In this document: positions 45,915 to 56,276 of the stretch, piece by piece
How the letters are laid out: the number at the start of each line of letters is the position of its first letter
Numbering within the stretch: the first letter of the stretch is position 1
Assembly: GCA_021186555.1 (NCBI GenBank)
Contig: JAJKFL010000004.1
Coordinates: 37,967,351 to 38,031,350 of the forward strand
Length of the DNA: 64,000 bases
Reading direction: 5' to 3'
DNA from: Reticulitermes speratus
Taxonomy: Eukaryota > Arthropoda > Insecta > Blattodea > Rhinotermitidae
Translations under genes and position numbers: made by a program
Notes under the pieces: generated by a model
The model's input: only the letters and a program-made list of their open reading frames with translations
What the model was told of the DNA's origin: nothing
Database searches by the model: none

Positions 45915-45968
45915 AAATTTAATAAAAATTATAATTTGTGTTAAGACTGAAAATTGCCTATTTATTTC

Positions 45969-46533
45969 GTGACTGCATGTCTGAGATAAAGCCGGACTGC
46001 AATTTATCTTGCTGACCTCTCGGTAAAATAGTGGAATCTATATTGGCGAAATCTTTGGTGTAAGCTGACGGTAGGCGTCTGTCCAGCGAGTCACAAAGAC
46101 ATATATCTAATGCAGCGTGCTGCTTATGCCGCTCTCACGATGCAGGCAGTCCATAGATTCTTAATCAACGTGTTAAACCGTCGCAAAAAAAAAATGGTAA
46201 AACTCACTAATACAACTGGACAGTAGAGAACTACACACCAAATTTATTCAGTTTAGAGACAAGGGGATAAATGTGGGGAGGATAATATTAATATGCAGCT
46301 TAAAGAAGAGGGTTTTAGGTTGTCAACAAGACTAATTTGTTCTGAAACAGATTCATTTCTATACCGTGCACTATTCCACACATACAATTTTTTACACTAT
46401 CTTAGTACAAGTAAGTTTTGTTTATCACATATATTTACATTATAGTTTCTCAAACATGTTGAGTCGCAAGGATCATCTTCAGGGAGATCATCAACAGATA
46501 CAAAGGTTTTACAATATAGCCATTATGTAGGTC
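45969..46533. other. Unassigned segment with one doubtful hammerhead-like stretch
   Basis: At about 46448-46492 on the minus strand CTGAAGA and ACATGTT are present, but the GAAA between them reads CTCA. Otherwise nothing recognised. Confidence 0.4.
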
Positions 46534-47068
46534 TATGTACTAGTGAAACAGCGATTCAGGAACAGTGTGAAGGATTTGCCGACACTGCCTGGAGCAGATA
46601 TTGACTGTGACCACAATTTGCTGGTTGCAACGATCTGCAAACTGGACTTAATTTAAGGAAGAAACTAGTAAAGTGTACATTTGCAGCATAGCTTTGTATG
46701 GTGCTGAAACGTGGACACTTGGAAAGTGGATCAGAAGTATCTGGAAAGTTTTGATATGTGGTGCTGGAGAAGAATGGAGAAGATCAGTTGGACCGATCGT
46801 GTGAGAAATGAAGAAGTATTACACAGAGTGAAGGAGGAGAGGAATATCGTACATACAATAAAAAGAAGAAAGGCTAACTGGATTGGTCACATCTTGCGTA
46901 GAAACTGCCTTCTGAAACATGTGATTGAAGGAAAGTTAGAGGGAAGGATAGAAATGACGGGAAGACGAGGGAGAAGACGTAAGCAGTTACTGATGACCTT
47001 AAGGAAAAGAGAAGATACTGTAAATTTAAAGAGGAAGCACTAGATCGCACTGTGTGGAGAACTCGCTA
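46534..47068 (+). mobile_element. RTE LINE copy with a large internal deletion
   Basis: Matches the element at 20597 from its position 21153 to about 21259, then jumps to about 22930 and runs to the 3' end. About 1.67 kb, including all reverse transcriptase motifs, is gone; GCA is shared at both break points. The remaining tail still translates to WCWRRMEKISWTDRVRNEEV and NWIGHILRRN in one 110-codon frame (46711-47043). The copy cannot encode an enzyme. Confidence 0.9.
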
Positions 47069-48060
47069 TGGAAGAGGCTACGGACCTGTCGTAAGACAGA
47101 TACAGAATGAAGAGGCTACGGACCTGTCGTAAAGACAGACTACAGAATGAAGAGGCTACGGACCTGTCGTAAGACAGACTACAGAATGAAGAGGCTACGG
47201 ACCTGTCGTAAGACAGACTAGCAGAATGAAGAGGCTACGGACCTGTCGTAAGACAGACTGCAGAATGAAGAGGCTACGGACCTTCGTAAGACAGACTCAG
47301 AATGAAGAGGCTACGGACCTGTCGTAAGACAGACTACAGAATGAAGAGGCTACGGACCTGTCGTAAGACAGACTAGCAGAATGAAGAGGCTACGGACCTG
47401 TCGTAAGACAGACTACAGAATGAAGAGGCTACGGACCTGTCGTAAGACAGACTACAGAATGAAGAGGCTACGGACCTGTCGTAAGACAGACTCAGAATGA
47501 AGAGGCTACGGACCTGTCGTAAAACAGACTACAGAATGAAGAGGCTACGGACCTGTCGTAAGACAGACTGACAGAATGAAGAGACTACGGACCTGTCGTA
47601 AGACAGTCAGAATGAAGAGGCTACGGACCTGTCGTAAGACACACTGCAGAATAAGAGGCTACGGACATGTCGTAAGACAGACTGCAGAATGAAGAGGCTA
47701 AGGACTGTCGTAAGACAGACTACAGAATGAAGAGGCTACGGACCTGTCGTAAGACAGACTACAGAATGAAGAGGCTGCGGACCTGTCGTAAGACAGACTA
47801 CAGAATGAAGAGGCTACGGACCTGTCGTAAGACAGACTACAGAATGAAGAGGCTACGGACCTGTCGTAAGACAGACTACAGAATGAAGAGTGCGACTGTG
47901 TAGCACACTGCAGATGAAGAGGCACGGACCTGCGTAAACCACTGCAGAATGAAGAGGCTACGGACCTGTCGTAAGACAGACTACAGAATGAAGAGGCTCG
48001 GACCTGTCGTAAGCCACAAATAAAGGTAGGACCTGTCGTAAGCACACTGCGAATAAATGA
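47069..48060 (+). repeat. 39-bp satellite made from the RTE 3' end (about 25 copies)
   Basis: Every unit equals the last bases of the LINE ORF and its tail (GAGGCTACGGACCTGTCGTA, AGACAGACTACAGAATGA). The array starts without a break at the end of the deleted LINE copy. The right part is ragged with many one- or two-base losses. Confidence 0.95.
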
Positions 48061-48546
48061 CATGTGTAGGTCCACATTGTGGTTGTTGCGCGGTGCCTCT
48101 GCAGATAATCTTTGCCTTCGAAACTAGCAGGAGTAAAAGTTTACTGTAAATCAATGTGATAAATAAATAACATGGACTGGGATGGTACACAAAAAAATTC
48201 CTGTAGGACTAATCTGGGTCAAGTTAAGTCCACTGGCATTCTGTCGTTAAAAATGATAGTGAAATTTCGGGTGAAGGAAGTGAGGGGGAAAGTTCGAGCA
48301 GCCGAGAGACTGCAAACTTTTCAAAACAGACTTTTTTTAGATTGAGTTAGTAACCGGAAAATTACTGCCTATAAAGCGATCGCATTCTGCTTTAACGTGC
48401 TTTTCCAGCACAAACTTGCTGGCCCTGAGGAAACAACCAGTTTCTGTATCCCTATGCTTTATCACAGCCCACAGCCTATACATTACCGGACACAGTTTCT
48501 ATACCCTACGTATTTTCGTAGTCGCAGGCCCAAATATGCTGGACCC
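48061..48546. other. Unassigned segment
   Basis: No feature supported. Confidence 0.5.
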
Positions 48547-48559
48547 ATCAATTATAACA

Positions 48560-48948
48560 GTCGACCTCGGTGGACTATGGTTAGCGTGCTCGCCACTGGA
48601 CCCAAGGTTCGCGGTTCGATCCCGACCGAGGTCGATGGATTTTAAAGGACGATAAAATCCGAAGCACCACTTCCTTCGGAGGGATGTCGGTCCGATGTCG
48701 TAGATTTACGGCATGTAAAAGAACCTTACGGGCATGAATAAAAATGTTGCGTAAGCCAAATTGCCTCTATTTCTCATCCAAGTCTCCTGACTGCCTGCCA
48801 GATGGCTCTGGCGTGCACATCAGGATCGATAGAACACTAAGCGCGGCTAGCTGGCCGGTCACCAGCTGCCATGAATGCGCATGACTTAGTAACCTCGACA
48901 AGGGGAGGCCCGGGCCCATACAGGGCTCTTGAGCCAAGAATTATTATT
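48560..48948 (+). mobile_element. SINE family D with 13-bp target duplication
   Basis: Head TGGTTAGCGTGCTCGCCACT (A-box region) and GGTTCGATCCCGACC (B box), body with GTCGTAGATTTACGGCATGT and CAAGTCTCCTGACTGCCTGC, and an (ATT)n tail. ATCAATTATAACA occurs at 48547-48559 and 48949-48961. Its 3' third differs from the copies at 53621 and 54252. Confidence 0.94.
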
Positions 48949-48961
48949 ATCAATTATAACA

Positions 48962-49235
48962 AATATTTATCCACTGCCCACGGCCCAATATTGCAAATAT
49001 GACGCAGGCCTGATGTTATGCAAGTAGACCTGACGAGAAGAGAGATAAGTCTTAAAGTCCGCCAAAGACGATGCTGCTAAGATTTGCAGACCGCACAGAC
49101 ACGTATAAACTTGCACTGCCAGTGACGAGCTTCACGACGACGCAGCAAACCCTCACTTGACGCAGAAACAGGAAAGCTCTTCACCACAAGAGCAGATGCT
49201 TGGAAGATACTGAATGCTGTGTTACATTATCACTC
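48962..49235. other. Unassigned spacer
   Basis: No feature supported. Confidence 0.5.
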
Positions 49236-51985
49236 GCTCACGTCTCCCCAGGTGGATCGTCTTATAAAAAGCTATCTGTAGTCTCCTCCAGGGTGGATCG
49301 TCTTATAAAAAGCTATCTGTAGTCTCCATCAGGGTCTCTCATCTTATAAAAAGCTATTTGCAGTATCCATCAGGGTCTCTCATCTTATAAAAAGCTATTT
49401 GCAGTTTCCTCAGGGTCTCTCATCTTACAAAAAGCTATCAGCAATCTCCATCAGGGTTCTCATCTTACAAAAAGCTATTTGCAGTATCCATCAGGTCTCT
49501 CATCTTTAAAAAACTATTTGCAGTATCCATCAGGGTCTCTCATCTTACAAAAAGCTATCAGCAATCTCCATCAGGGTCTCTCATCTTATAAAAAGCTATC
49601 AGCAATCCTCCATCAGGTCTCTCATCTTACAAAAAGCTATTTGCAGTATCCATCATGGTGCTCATCTTACAAAAAGCTATTTGCAGTATCCATCAGGGTC
49701 TCTCATCTTATAAAAAGCTATTTGCAGTATCCATCAGGGTCTCTCATCTTCAAAAAGCTATCAGCAATCTCCATCAGGGTCTCTCATCTTATAAAAAGCT
49801 ATCAGCAATCTCCATCAGGGTCTCTCATCTTACAAAAAGCTATTGCAGTATCCATCAGGTCTCTCATCTATAAAAGCTATTTGCAGTATCCATCAGGGTT
49901 CTCTCATCTTATAAAAACTCATTCAGCATATTCCATCAGGGTCTCTCATCTACAAAAAGCTATTTGCAGTATCCATCAGGTCTCTCATCTTATAAAAAGC
50001 TATTGCATATCCATCAGGTTCTCATCTTACAAAAAGCTATCAGCAATATCCATCAGGGTTCTTCATCTTACAAAAAGCTATTTGCAGTATCCATCAGGGT
50101 CTCTCATCTTATAAAAAGCTATTTGCAGTATCCATCAGGGTCTCTCATCTTACAAAAAGCTATTGCAGTATCCATCAGGGTCTCTCATCTTATAAAAGCT
50201 ATTTGCAGTATCCATCAGGGTCTCTCATCTTATAAAAAGCTATCAGCAATATCCACAGGTCTCTCATCTTACAAAAAGCTATTTGCAGTATCCATCAGGT
50301 CTCTCATCTTACAAAAAGCATCAGCAATCTCCATCAGGTCTCTCATCTATATAAAAAGCTATCAGCAATCTCCATCAGGTCTCTCATCTTACAAAAGCTA
50401 TTTGCAGTATCCATCAGGGTCCCGTCTTATAAAAGCTATTTGCAGTATCCATCAGGGTCACATCTGTATAAAAAGCTATCAGCAATATCCATCAGGGTCT
50501 CTCATCTTACAAAAAGCTATTTGCAGTATCCATCAGGGTCTCTCATCTTATAAAAAGCTATTTGCAGTATCCATCAGGGTCTCTCATCTTACAAAAAGCT
50601 ATCAGCAATCTCCATCAGGGTCTCTCATCTTACAAAAAGCTATCAGCAATCTCCATCAGGGTCTCTCACTTACAAAAGCTATTTGCAGTATCCATCAGGT
50701 CTCTCATCTTATAAAAAGCTATTTGCAGTATCCACAGGGTCTCTCATCTTACAAAAAGCTATTTGTAGTATCCATCAGGTCTCTCATCTTACAAAAGTTT
50801 TCAGCAATCTCCATCAGGGTCTCTCATCTTACAAAAAGCTATCAGCATCTCCATCAGGGTCTCTCATCTTACAAAAAGCTATCAGTAATCTCCATCAGGG
50901 TCTCTCATCTTACAAAAAGCTATCAGCAATCTCCATCAGGGTCTCTCATCTTACAAAAAGCTATTGCAGTATCCATCAGGTCTCTCATCTTATAAAAAGC
51001 TATCAGCAATCTCCATCAGTGTCTCTCATCTTACAAAAAGCTATCAGCAATCTCCATCAGGGTCTCTCATCTTACAAAAAGCTATCAGCAATCTCCATCA
51101 GGGTCTCTCATCTTATAAAAAGCTATCAGCAATCTCCATCAGGGTCTCTCATCTTACAAAAAGCTATCAGCAATCTCCATCAGGGTCTCTCATCTTACAA
51201 AAAGCTATCAGCAATCTCCATCAGGGTCTCTCATCTTACAAAAGCTATCAGCGATCTCCATCAGGGTCTCTCATCTTACAAAAAGCTATTTGCAGTATCC
51301 ATCAGGGTCTCTCATCTTATAAAAAGCTATTTGCAGTATCCATCAGGGTCTCTCATCTTACAAAAAGCTATTTGCAGTATCCATCATGGTGTCTCATCTT
51401 ACAAAAAGCTATTTGCAGTATCCATCAGGGTCTCTCATCTTATAAAAAGCTATTTGCAGTATCCATCAGGATCTCTCATCTTACAAAAAGCTATTTGCAG
51501 TATCCATCAGGGTCTTTCATCTTATAAAAAGCTATTTGCAGTATCCATCAGGGTCTTTCATCTTATAAAAAGCTATTTGCAGTATCCATCAGGGTCTCTC
51601 ATCTTATAAAAAGCTATTTGCAGTATCCATCAGGGTCTCTCATCTTACAAAAAGCTATTTGCAGTATCCATCAGGGTCTTTCATCTTATAAAAAGCTATT
51701 TGCAGTATCCATCAGGGTCTCTCATCTTACAAAAAGCTATTTGCAGTATCCATCATGGTGTCTCATCTTACAAAAAGCTATTTGCAGTATCCATCAGGGT
51801 CTCTCATCTTATAAAAAGCTATTTGCAGTATCCATCAGGGTCTCTCATCTTACAAAAAGCTATCAGCAATATCCATCAGGGTGTCTCATCTTACAAAAAG
51901 CTATCAGCAATCTCCATCAGGGTATCTCATCTTCTAAAAAGCTATCTGCAGCTTCCATCAGAGTGTACCGTCTTATAAAACGCTA
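49236..51985. repeat. 41-bp satellite with two unit types (about 66 copies)
   Basis: All units share AAAAAGCTAT and CCATCAGGGTCTCTCATCTT. Type 1 continues TTTGCAGTAT, type 2 CAGCAATCT. The types occur in stretches of several units, and small losses are frequent in the left half but rare on the right. Confidence 0.95.
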
Positions 51986-52576
51986 TCCGCAGTGTCAACT
52001 TCCTTCCATAAGCATTTCTCCTGCTGTGAGGACGTTCTGTGCGCTGCAAACGAGCCTTCTCTCTTCTCTTCTGTCAGCTCATAAGCACTCTTCTGTTATC
52101 TGAGAGCACTCCGTCTCTCAAAATAAAGCCTTCCCCATTTTGCATTCGTCTCCCACAACAAACTCCTCTAGTACCAGTGAGCAACTTTTTCGCTTATACA
52201 AAGCGCTTTTTCATTTTTCTCTGTTCTCCCATAAGTACTTCTCCTGTATCTTAAGAATTTTTTCTCCAACAACAAAACCTGTTTATTTTCTCTCTCTTCT
52301 CCCACATGCGGTTATCTCTCTATCTGCGAGCGATTTTCTCTCTTACAACAATACCTTCGTTCTTCCATTAAGCAACGATCTTGTATTTAAGGCAACTCCT
52401 TCCTGTTACAACAAAGACTTCTTTGTATTTCTGGATCACGCAATGAGCTACAGTCTTATAACAATGCCCGTTTTGTCTAGGCTTAATTCCCAAATTTTAC
52501 CCATACTTTTCTAATAAGACTTAATACACTTGTGGACGCGGCGACTAAAACCAACAAAAGCACAAAATTTATGAAA
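51986..52576. other. Unassigned pyrimidine-rich segment
   Basis: C/T-rich on the plus strand, no supported feature. Confidence 0.5.
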
Positions 52577-52950
52577 ACATATTATAAACATATTATAAAC
52601 ATATGATAAATATATTATAAACATATTATAAACATATGATAAACATATTATAAACATATTATAAACATATTATAAACATATGATAAACATATTATAAACA
52701 TATGATAACATATTATAAACATATTATAAACATATTATAAACATATTATAAACATATTATAAACATATGATAAACATTTATAAACATATTATAAACATAT
52801 TAATAAACATATTATAAACATATTATAATATGTTTATAAACATATTATAAACATATTATAAACATATTATAAACATATTATAATATGTTTATAAACATAT
52901 TATAAACATATTATAAACATATTATAAACATATTATAAACATATTATAAA
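52577..52950. repeat. 11-bp AT-rich satellite (about 33 copies)
   Basis: Unit AAACATATTAT with GATAA variants. Short inverted words (TATAATATGTTTATA) occur twice inside. It abuts a headless SINE B at 52953. Confidence 0.94.
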
Positions 52951-52952
52951 CG

Positions 52953-53171
52953 TCCGGTGGGGGCGAGATTTTCCGCACCCGTCCAGACCGGCCCTGGGGC
53001 CCACCCAGCTTCCTATACAATGGGTACCGGGTCATTCCCGGGGGTAAAGCAGCCGGGGCATGGCGCTGACCACCCACCTCCATCTAGCGCCGAGGTTAAA
53101 GAAAGAGTAGAGCTATACCTCTACTCCCCCTCTGGGTCTTCATGGCCTGTTCTAGGGAACACTTTACCTTT
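52953..53171 (+). mobile_element. SINE family B, head missing
   Basis: Begins at CCGGTGGGGGCGAGATTTTC, the same point at which the copy at 3319-3546 breaks, and runs to the GGCCTGTTCTAGGG end. The left neighbour is satellite sequence, not a tRNA head. Confidence 0.88.
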
Positions 53172-53195
53172 AGCTTTATTATAAACGCAGTAATA

Positions 53196-53240
53196 CCTGC
53201 TACATGTTTCGGCCAGTCGTGTAACCATCCTCAGAGAGGT
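53196..53240 (-). ncRNA. Hammerhead ribozyme motif (left arm)
   Basis: Minus strand: CTGAGGA, extra T, short stem II GG/CC, GAAACATGTA. Stem I is imperfect. Triplet GTA. Confidence 0.58.
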
Positions 53241-53404
53241 GCGTTACGAAGAATAAATATAATGCGCTACAAAAGTTTAAACTTTTATCAGTATTTTAAA
53301 CTGTAATACGTATTTTAAACCATGTAATTTTAGTATCCAATACTTTACATGTACGTTGGTTCACAAACTTTTGTAACATCTCAATGTATTTATTCTTCAT
53401 AACG

Positions 53405-53451
53405 CACTTCCCTGAGGATGGACACATGAGTGGCCGAAACATGTAGGAGGT
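53405..53451 (+). ncRNA. Hammerhead ribozyme motif (right arm)
   Basis: Stem I TTCC/GGAGG-type pairing, CTGAGGA at 53412-53418, extra T, stem II GGACAC/GTGGCC with one mismatch, GAAAC at 53436-53440, ATGTA to 53445. Confidence 0.7.
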
Positions 53452-53620
53452 ATTACTGAGTTTATAAAATATTTTCATAAACTGGTGTGCATTTGGTGGT
53501 TTTAGTCACCATATCTAACTGTTCAGTGCACGGTTATGTATCATTTACAATTTGTTGACGCACTTTGATAAAGTTGACAAATCTGAAGAAATATCAAGTC
53601 AAAGTGTAATAAAGCAGGTA

Positions 53621-53991
53621 TTTATTATTTTATTAATTATCCTGTCGCTCCTTGTGGAGCATATGGCCTCCTTTCGGAGGTTTCTTTCGTCGTGTGCATA
53701 GGTGTGAGTGACCAGCCCAATGACAGCACAGTTCTACTCAATCCTGATGTGACTGCCAGAGCCATCTAGTAGTCAGCACTTGGGTGAGAAACGGCCGCTG
53801 AATTTTGCTTACGAAACATTTCTATTCATACCCGTAAGGTTCTTTTACATGCCGTAAATCTACGACATGGGACCGACGGCTTTACTTCCCCTCCGAAGGA
53901 AGTTGTGCTACGGATTTTTAACACCGGGATCGAACCCGCGAACCTTGGGTCCAGTGGCGAGCACACTAACCAGTAGTCCACCGAGGGCGAC
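53621..53991 (-). mobile_element. SINE family D with 13-bp target duplication
   Basis: Head complement at the right (CCAGTGGCGAGCACACTAAC), body, and an (AAT)-type tail at the left. AATAAAGCAGGTA occurs at 53608-53620 and 53992-54004. Confidence 0.95.
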
Positions 53992-54251
53992 AATAAAGCA
54001 GGTAGGTTATAAAATTTTCTCCACAACGTTCCCCCCCCCCCAAATATTGCAGCCTTCTTAACAACTAACGCTGTCGGCTTCGAATATTCCCTTCACAGGC
54101 CCACAGCTGATTTTATACAGACAATGAGCTTCAAATGGTCTTAGTGGATATTCTGGTCTCTCTAATTTACTGTGCAGTTTATCGACCTGCTGTGCTTATA
54201 TGTGTCAAAACTATTTCCTTCACTTAATATTCACCCAATTGCCTTCACTGA

Positions 54252-54617
54252 GTCGCCCTCGGTGGACTAGTGGTTAGCGTGCTCGCCACTGGACCCAAGG
54301 TTTGCGGGTTCAATCCCGTCGAGGTCGATGGATTTTTAAGGGCGATAAAAATCCGTAAAGCCGTCGGTCCCTTGTCGTAGATTTACGGTATGTAAAAGAA
54401 CCTTACGGGCATGAATAGAGATGTTTCGTAAGCAAAATTCAGCGGCCATTTTCTTACCCAAGTCTCCTGATTGACTGCTAGATGGCTCTGGCAGTCATAT
54501 CAGGATTAGTAGAACTTGTGCAGTCAGTGGGCTGGTCACTCACTACAGAATGCACACCTCCAGACCAAGAAACCTCTGAAAGGAGGCCATATGCTCCGCA
54601 AGGAGCGACAGGAAGTA
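54252..54617 (+). mobile_element. SINE family D, second copy in opposite orientation
   Basis: Head GTCGCCCTCGGTGGACTAGT and body match the copy at 53621 in reverse, ending GGAGCGACAGGAAGTAA. The two copies can form a 360-bp stem across 260 bp. Confidence 0.9.
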
Positions 54618-54654
54618 ACTAGCTTTGATTTCAGGCTTCCGCCGCGATGTTGAT

Positions 54655-55302
54655 GAAATCTATGTTCTTCTGGGTTATTACACGGCGTGTGGTAATTATT
54701 TACCGACGTTTCGGGACAACGTATCGGTCCAATCTTCACGGGCCAAGATTCCAAGTCCTACTTGGTAATTAGTTAGTTGAAATCTGTGGTCTTCTGGGTT
54801 ATTACACGGCGTCGTGTGGTAATTATTTACCGACGTTTCGGGACAACATATCGGTCCAATCTTCACGGGTCAAGATTCCAAGTCCTACTTGGTAATTAGT
54901 TAGTTGAAATCTGTGGTCTTCTGGTTATTACACGGCGTCGTGTGGTAATTATTTACCGACGTTTCGGGACAACGTATCGGTCCCATCTTCACGGGTCAAG
55001 ATTCCAAGTCCTACTTGGTAATTAGTTAGTTGAAATCTGTTGTCTTCTGGGTTATTACACGGCGTCGTGTGATAATTATTTACCGACGTTTCGGGACAAT
55101 GTATCGGTCCCATCTTCACGGGTCAAGATTCCAAGTCCTACTTGGTAGTTAGTTAGTTGAAATCTGTGGTCTTCTGGGTTATTACACGGCGTCACTTGGA
55201 ATCTTGACCCGTGAAGATGGGACCGATACGTTGTCCCGAAACGTCGGTAAATAATTACCACACGACGCCGTGTAATAACCCAGAAGACCACAGATTTCAA
55301 CG
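54655..55302. repeat. 124-bp array of a hammerhead-family repeat, last unit inverted
   Basis: Four direct units (ATCTGTGGTCTTCTGGGTTA, TTACCGACGTTTCGGGACAA, CTTCACGGGTCAAGATTCC) are followed by a partial fifth that joins an inverted unit at about 55195. Each hammerhead core has GGGAC/GTCCC and GAAACGTC but reads CGTGAAGA, with a G inserted in CTGAAGA. The partner without this insertion is at 26869-26910. Confidence 0.88.
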
Positions 55303-55769
55303 AACTAACTACCTTCACTCTGAATAAAAATGAAATCACGTACGTCTAATTACTTCGAGTTAATAAATTCTTTCACAGTACCTACAAAGTATCGATATTC
55401 GATTACCAGGCTCCACATATTCTAATGAATCCTGCAGCGAACTCGTAGCTAATGAAGAAAACATGAATCCCCGAGTAACAGATTTTTCCCGTTCTTCCTC
55501 TTCCAGAAATTTCTCTCCCGCTCGTCCCCCCTTACGTTGACTTAATCACCACAAAAGATGAACAGCTAGAGGGACTGTACATTATATTTCTGGATTTCTG
55601 TGACTTCCAATAGGGCAAATGTGTTCATTACGAATGAATTCACACCTTATCAAGCGTAGGATTTACTCTTGGATGGACATGTCATTTTCAGCAAGAATGA
55701 CGAATTGTCGAATTATGATATTTCAAGCGGTCAGACCAAAAAGTTACGTGACGTGTAATTTTCTAACTG
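55303..55769. other. Unassigned segment
   Basis: No feature supported. Confidence 0.5.
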
Positions 55770-55990
55770 AAGGACCTACACTGTGTTTATATCAGAGGAA
55801 TTCTTCGTTCAATGATTATCATCTGTTGACAGCACTGAAGCAAAATCATGGCTGTAATATATTTAAAGGTGACGGCGAGGTCGAAACAGTTGTGACACGA
55901 TGACTGATGACACAGGACAAGAACTGATATCAACAGGGAACAGAAAAGCTTGTCCCACGATGTGACACATGTCTGAAATGTGGTATTTTT
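55770..55990 (+). pseudogene. Mariner-type transposase relic
   Basis: The plus frame contains FNDYHLLTALKQNHGC and GDGEVETVVTR to a TGA at 55901-55903. The same frame then gives LMTQDKN, a second TGA, and YQQGTEKLVPRCDTCLKCG. This follows the order D.HLF..LK..LGG..F.DD.EV...V..W......Y..GI.KLV.R.DKC of mariner (SETMAR-like) transposase C-termini. Both stops stand where Trp is usual. No inverted ends are visible. A nearby SINE C starts at 56010. Confidence 0.7.
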
Positions 55991-56009
55991 GATCAGCAAC
56001 CTATTTACT

Positions 56010-56276
56010 GCCGATCCCAATGGCCGCGCGGTCTAAGGCGTGGGTCTACGGCCGCTCGCTTATTGGGATTGTGGGTTCGAATTCCGCCTAGGGCATGGAT
56101 GTCTGTCTGTTGTGAGTGTTGTGTGTTGTCAGGTAGAGGTCTCTGTGACGGGCTGGTCACTCGTCCAGAGGAGTCCTACCGAGTGTGGTGTGTTCTGAGT
56201 GTGTGATCGTGAAGCGTCGAAAAATGAAGCGGCCTAGGCCCCCTAGGGGCTGTCGAGCTATTGGAAAAAAAAAACC
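56010..56276 (+). mobile_element. SINE family C
   Basis: tRNA-Leu-like head GGCCGCGCGGTCTAAGGCG, B box GGTTCGAATTCC, body TCAGGTAGAGGTCTCTGTG and GGCCCCCTAGGGGCTGTCG, then an A-run. The head is too long between boxes and lacks tRNA folding, so it is a SINE, not a tRNA gene. Confidence 0.93.

Larger units (their letters stand above)
44708..45968. repeat. Outer fold-back enclosing a satellite and an inner fold-back
   Basis: The left arm (44708-44812: TTTTCAGTCTTAACACAAAT, AAATTTTAGCTA, GGCTCTTAAAAG) is inverted at about 45848-45968. Between them lie the 22-bp array and a second fold-back. The left arm's hammerhead core reads TTATGA in place of TGATGA and is decayed. Confidence 0.8.
53173..53475. 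repeat. Fold-back with two opposed hammerheads
   Basis: Arms 53173-53279 and 53366-53475 (TAATACCT.CTACATGTTTCG, GCGTTA.GAAGAATAAAT and the inverse) surround about 85 bp. Confidence 0.85.

Noticed and set aside
46448-46492. Hammerhead on the minus strand
   Set aside because: CTGAAGA and ACATGTT are present but the essential GAAA is CTCA, so I do not call it.
55076-55339. 87-codon minus-strand frame
   Set aside because: Lies inside the 124-bp hammerhead-family array; repetition explains it.
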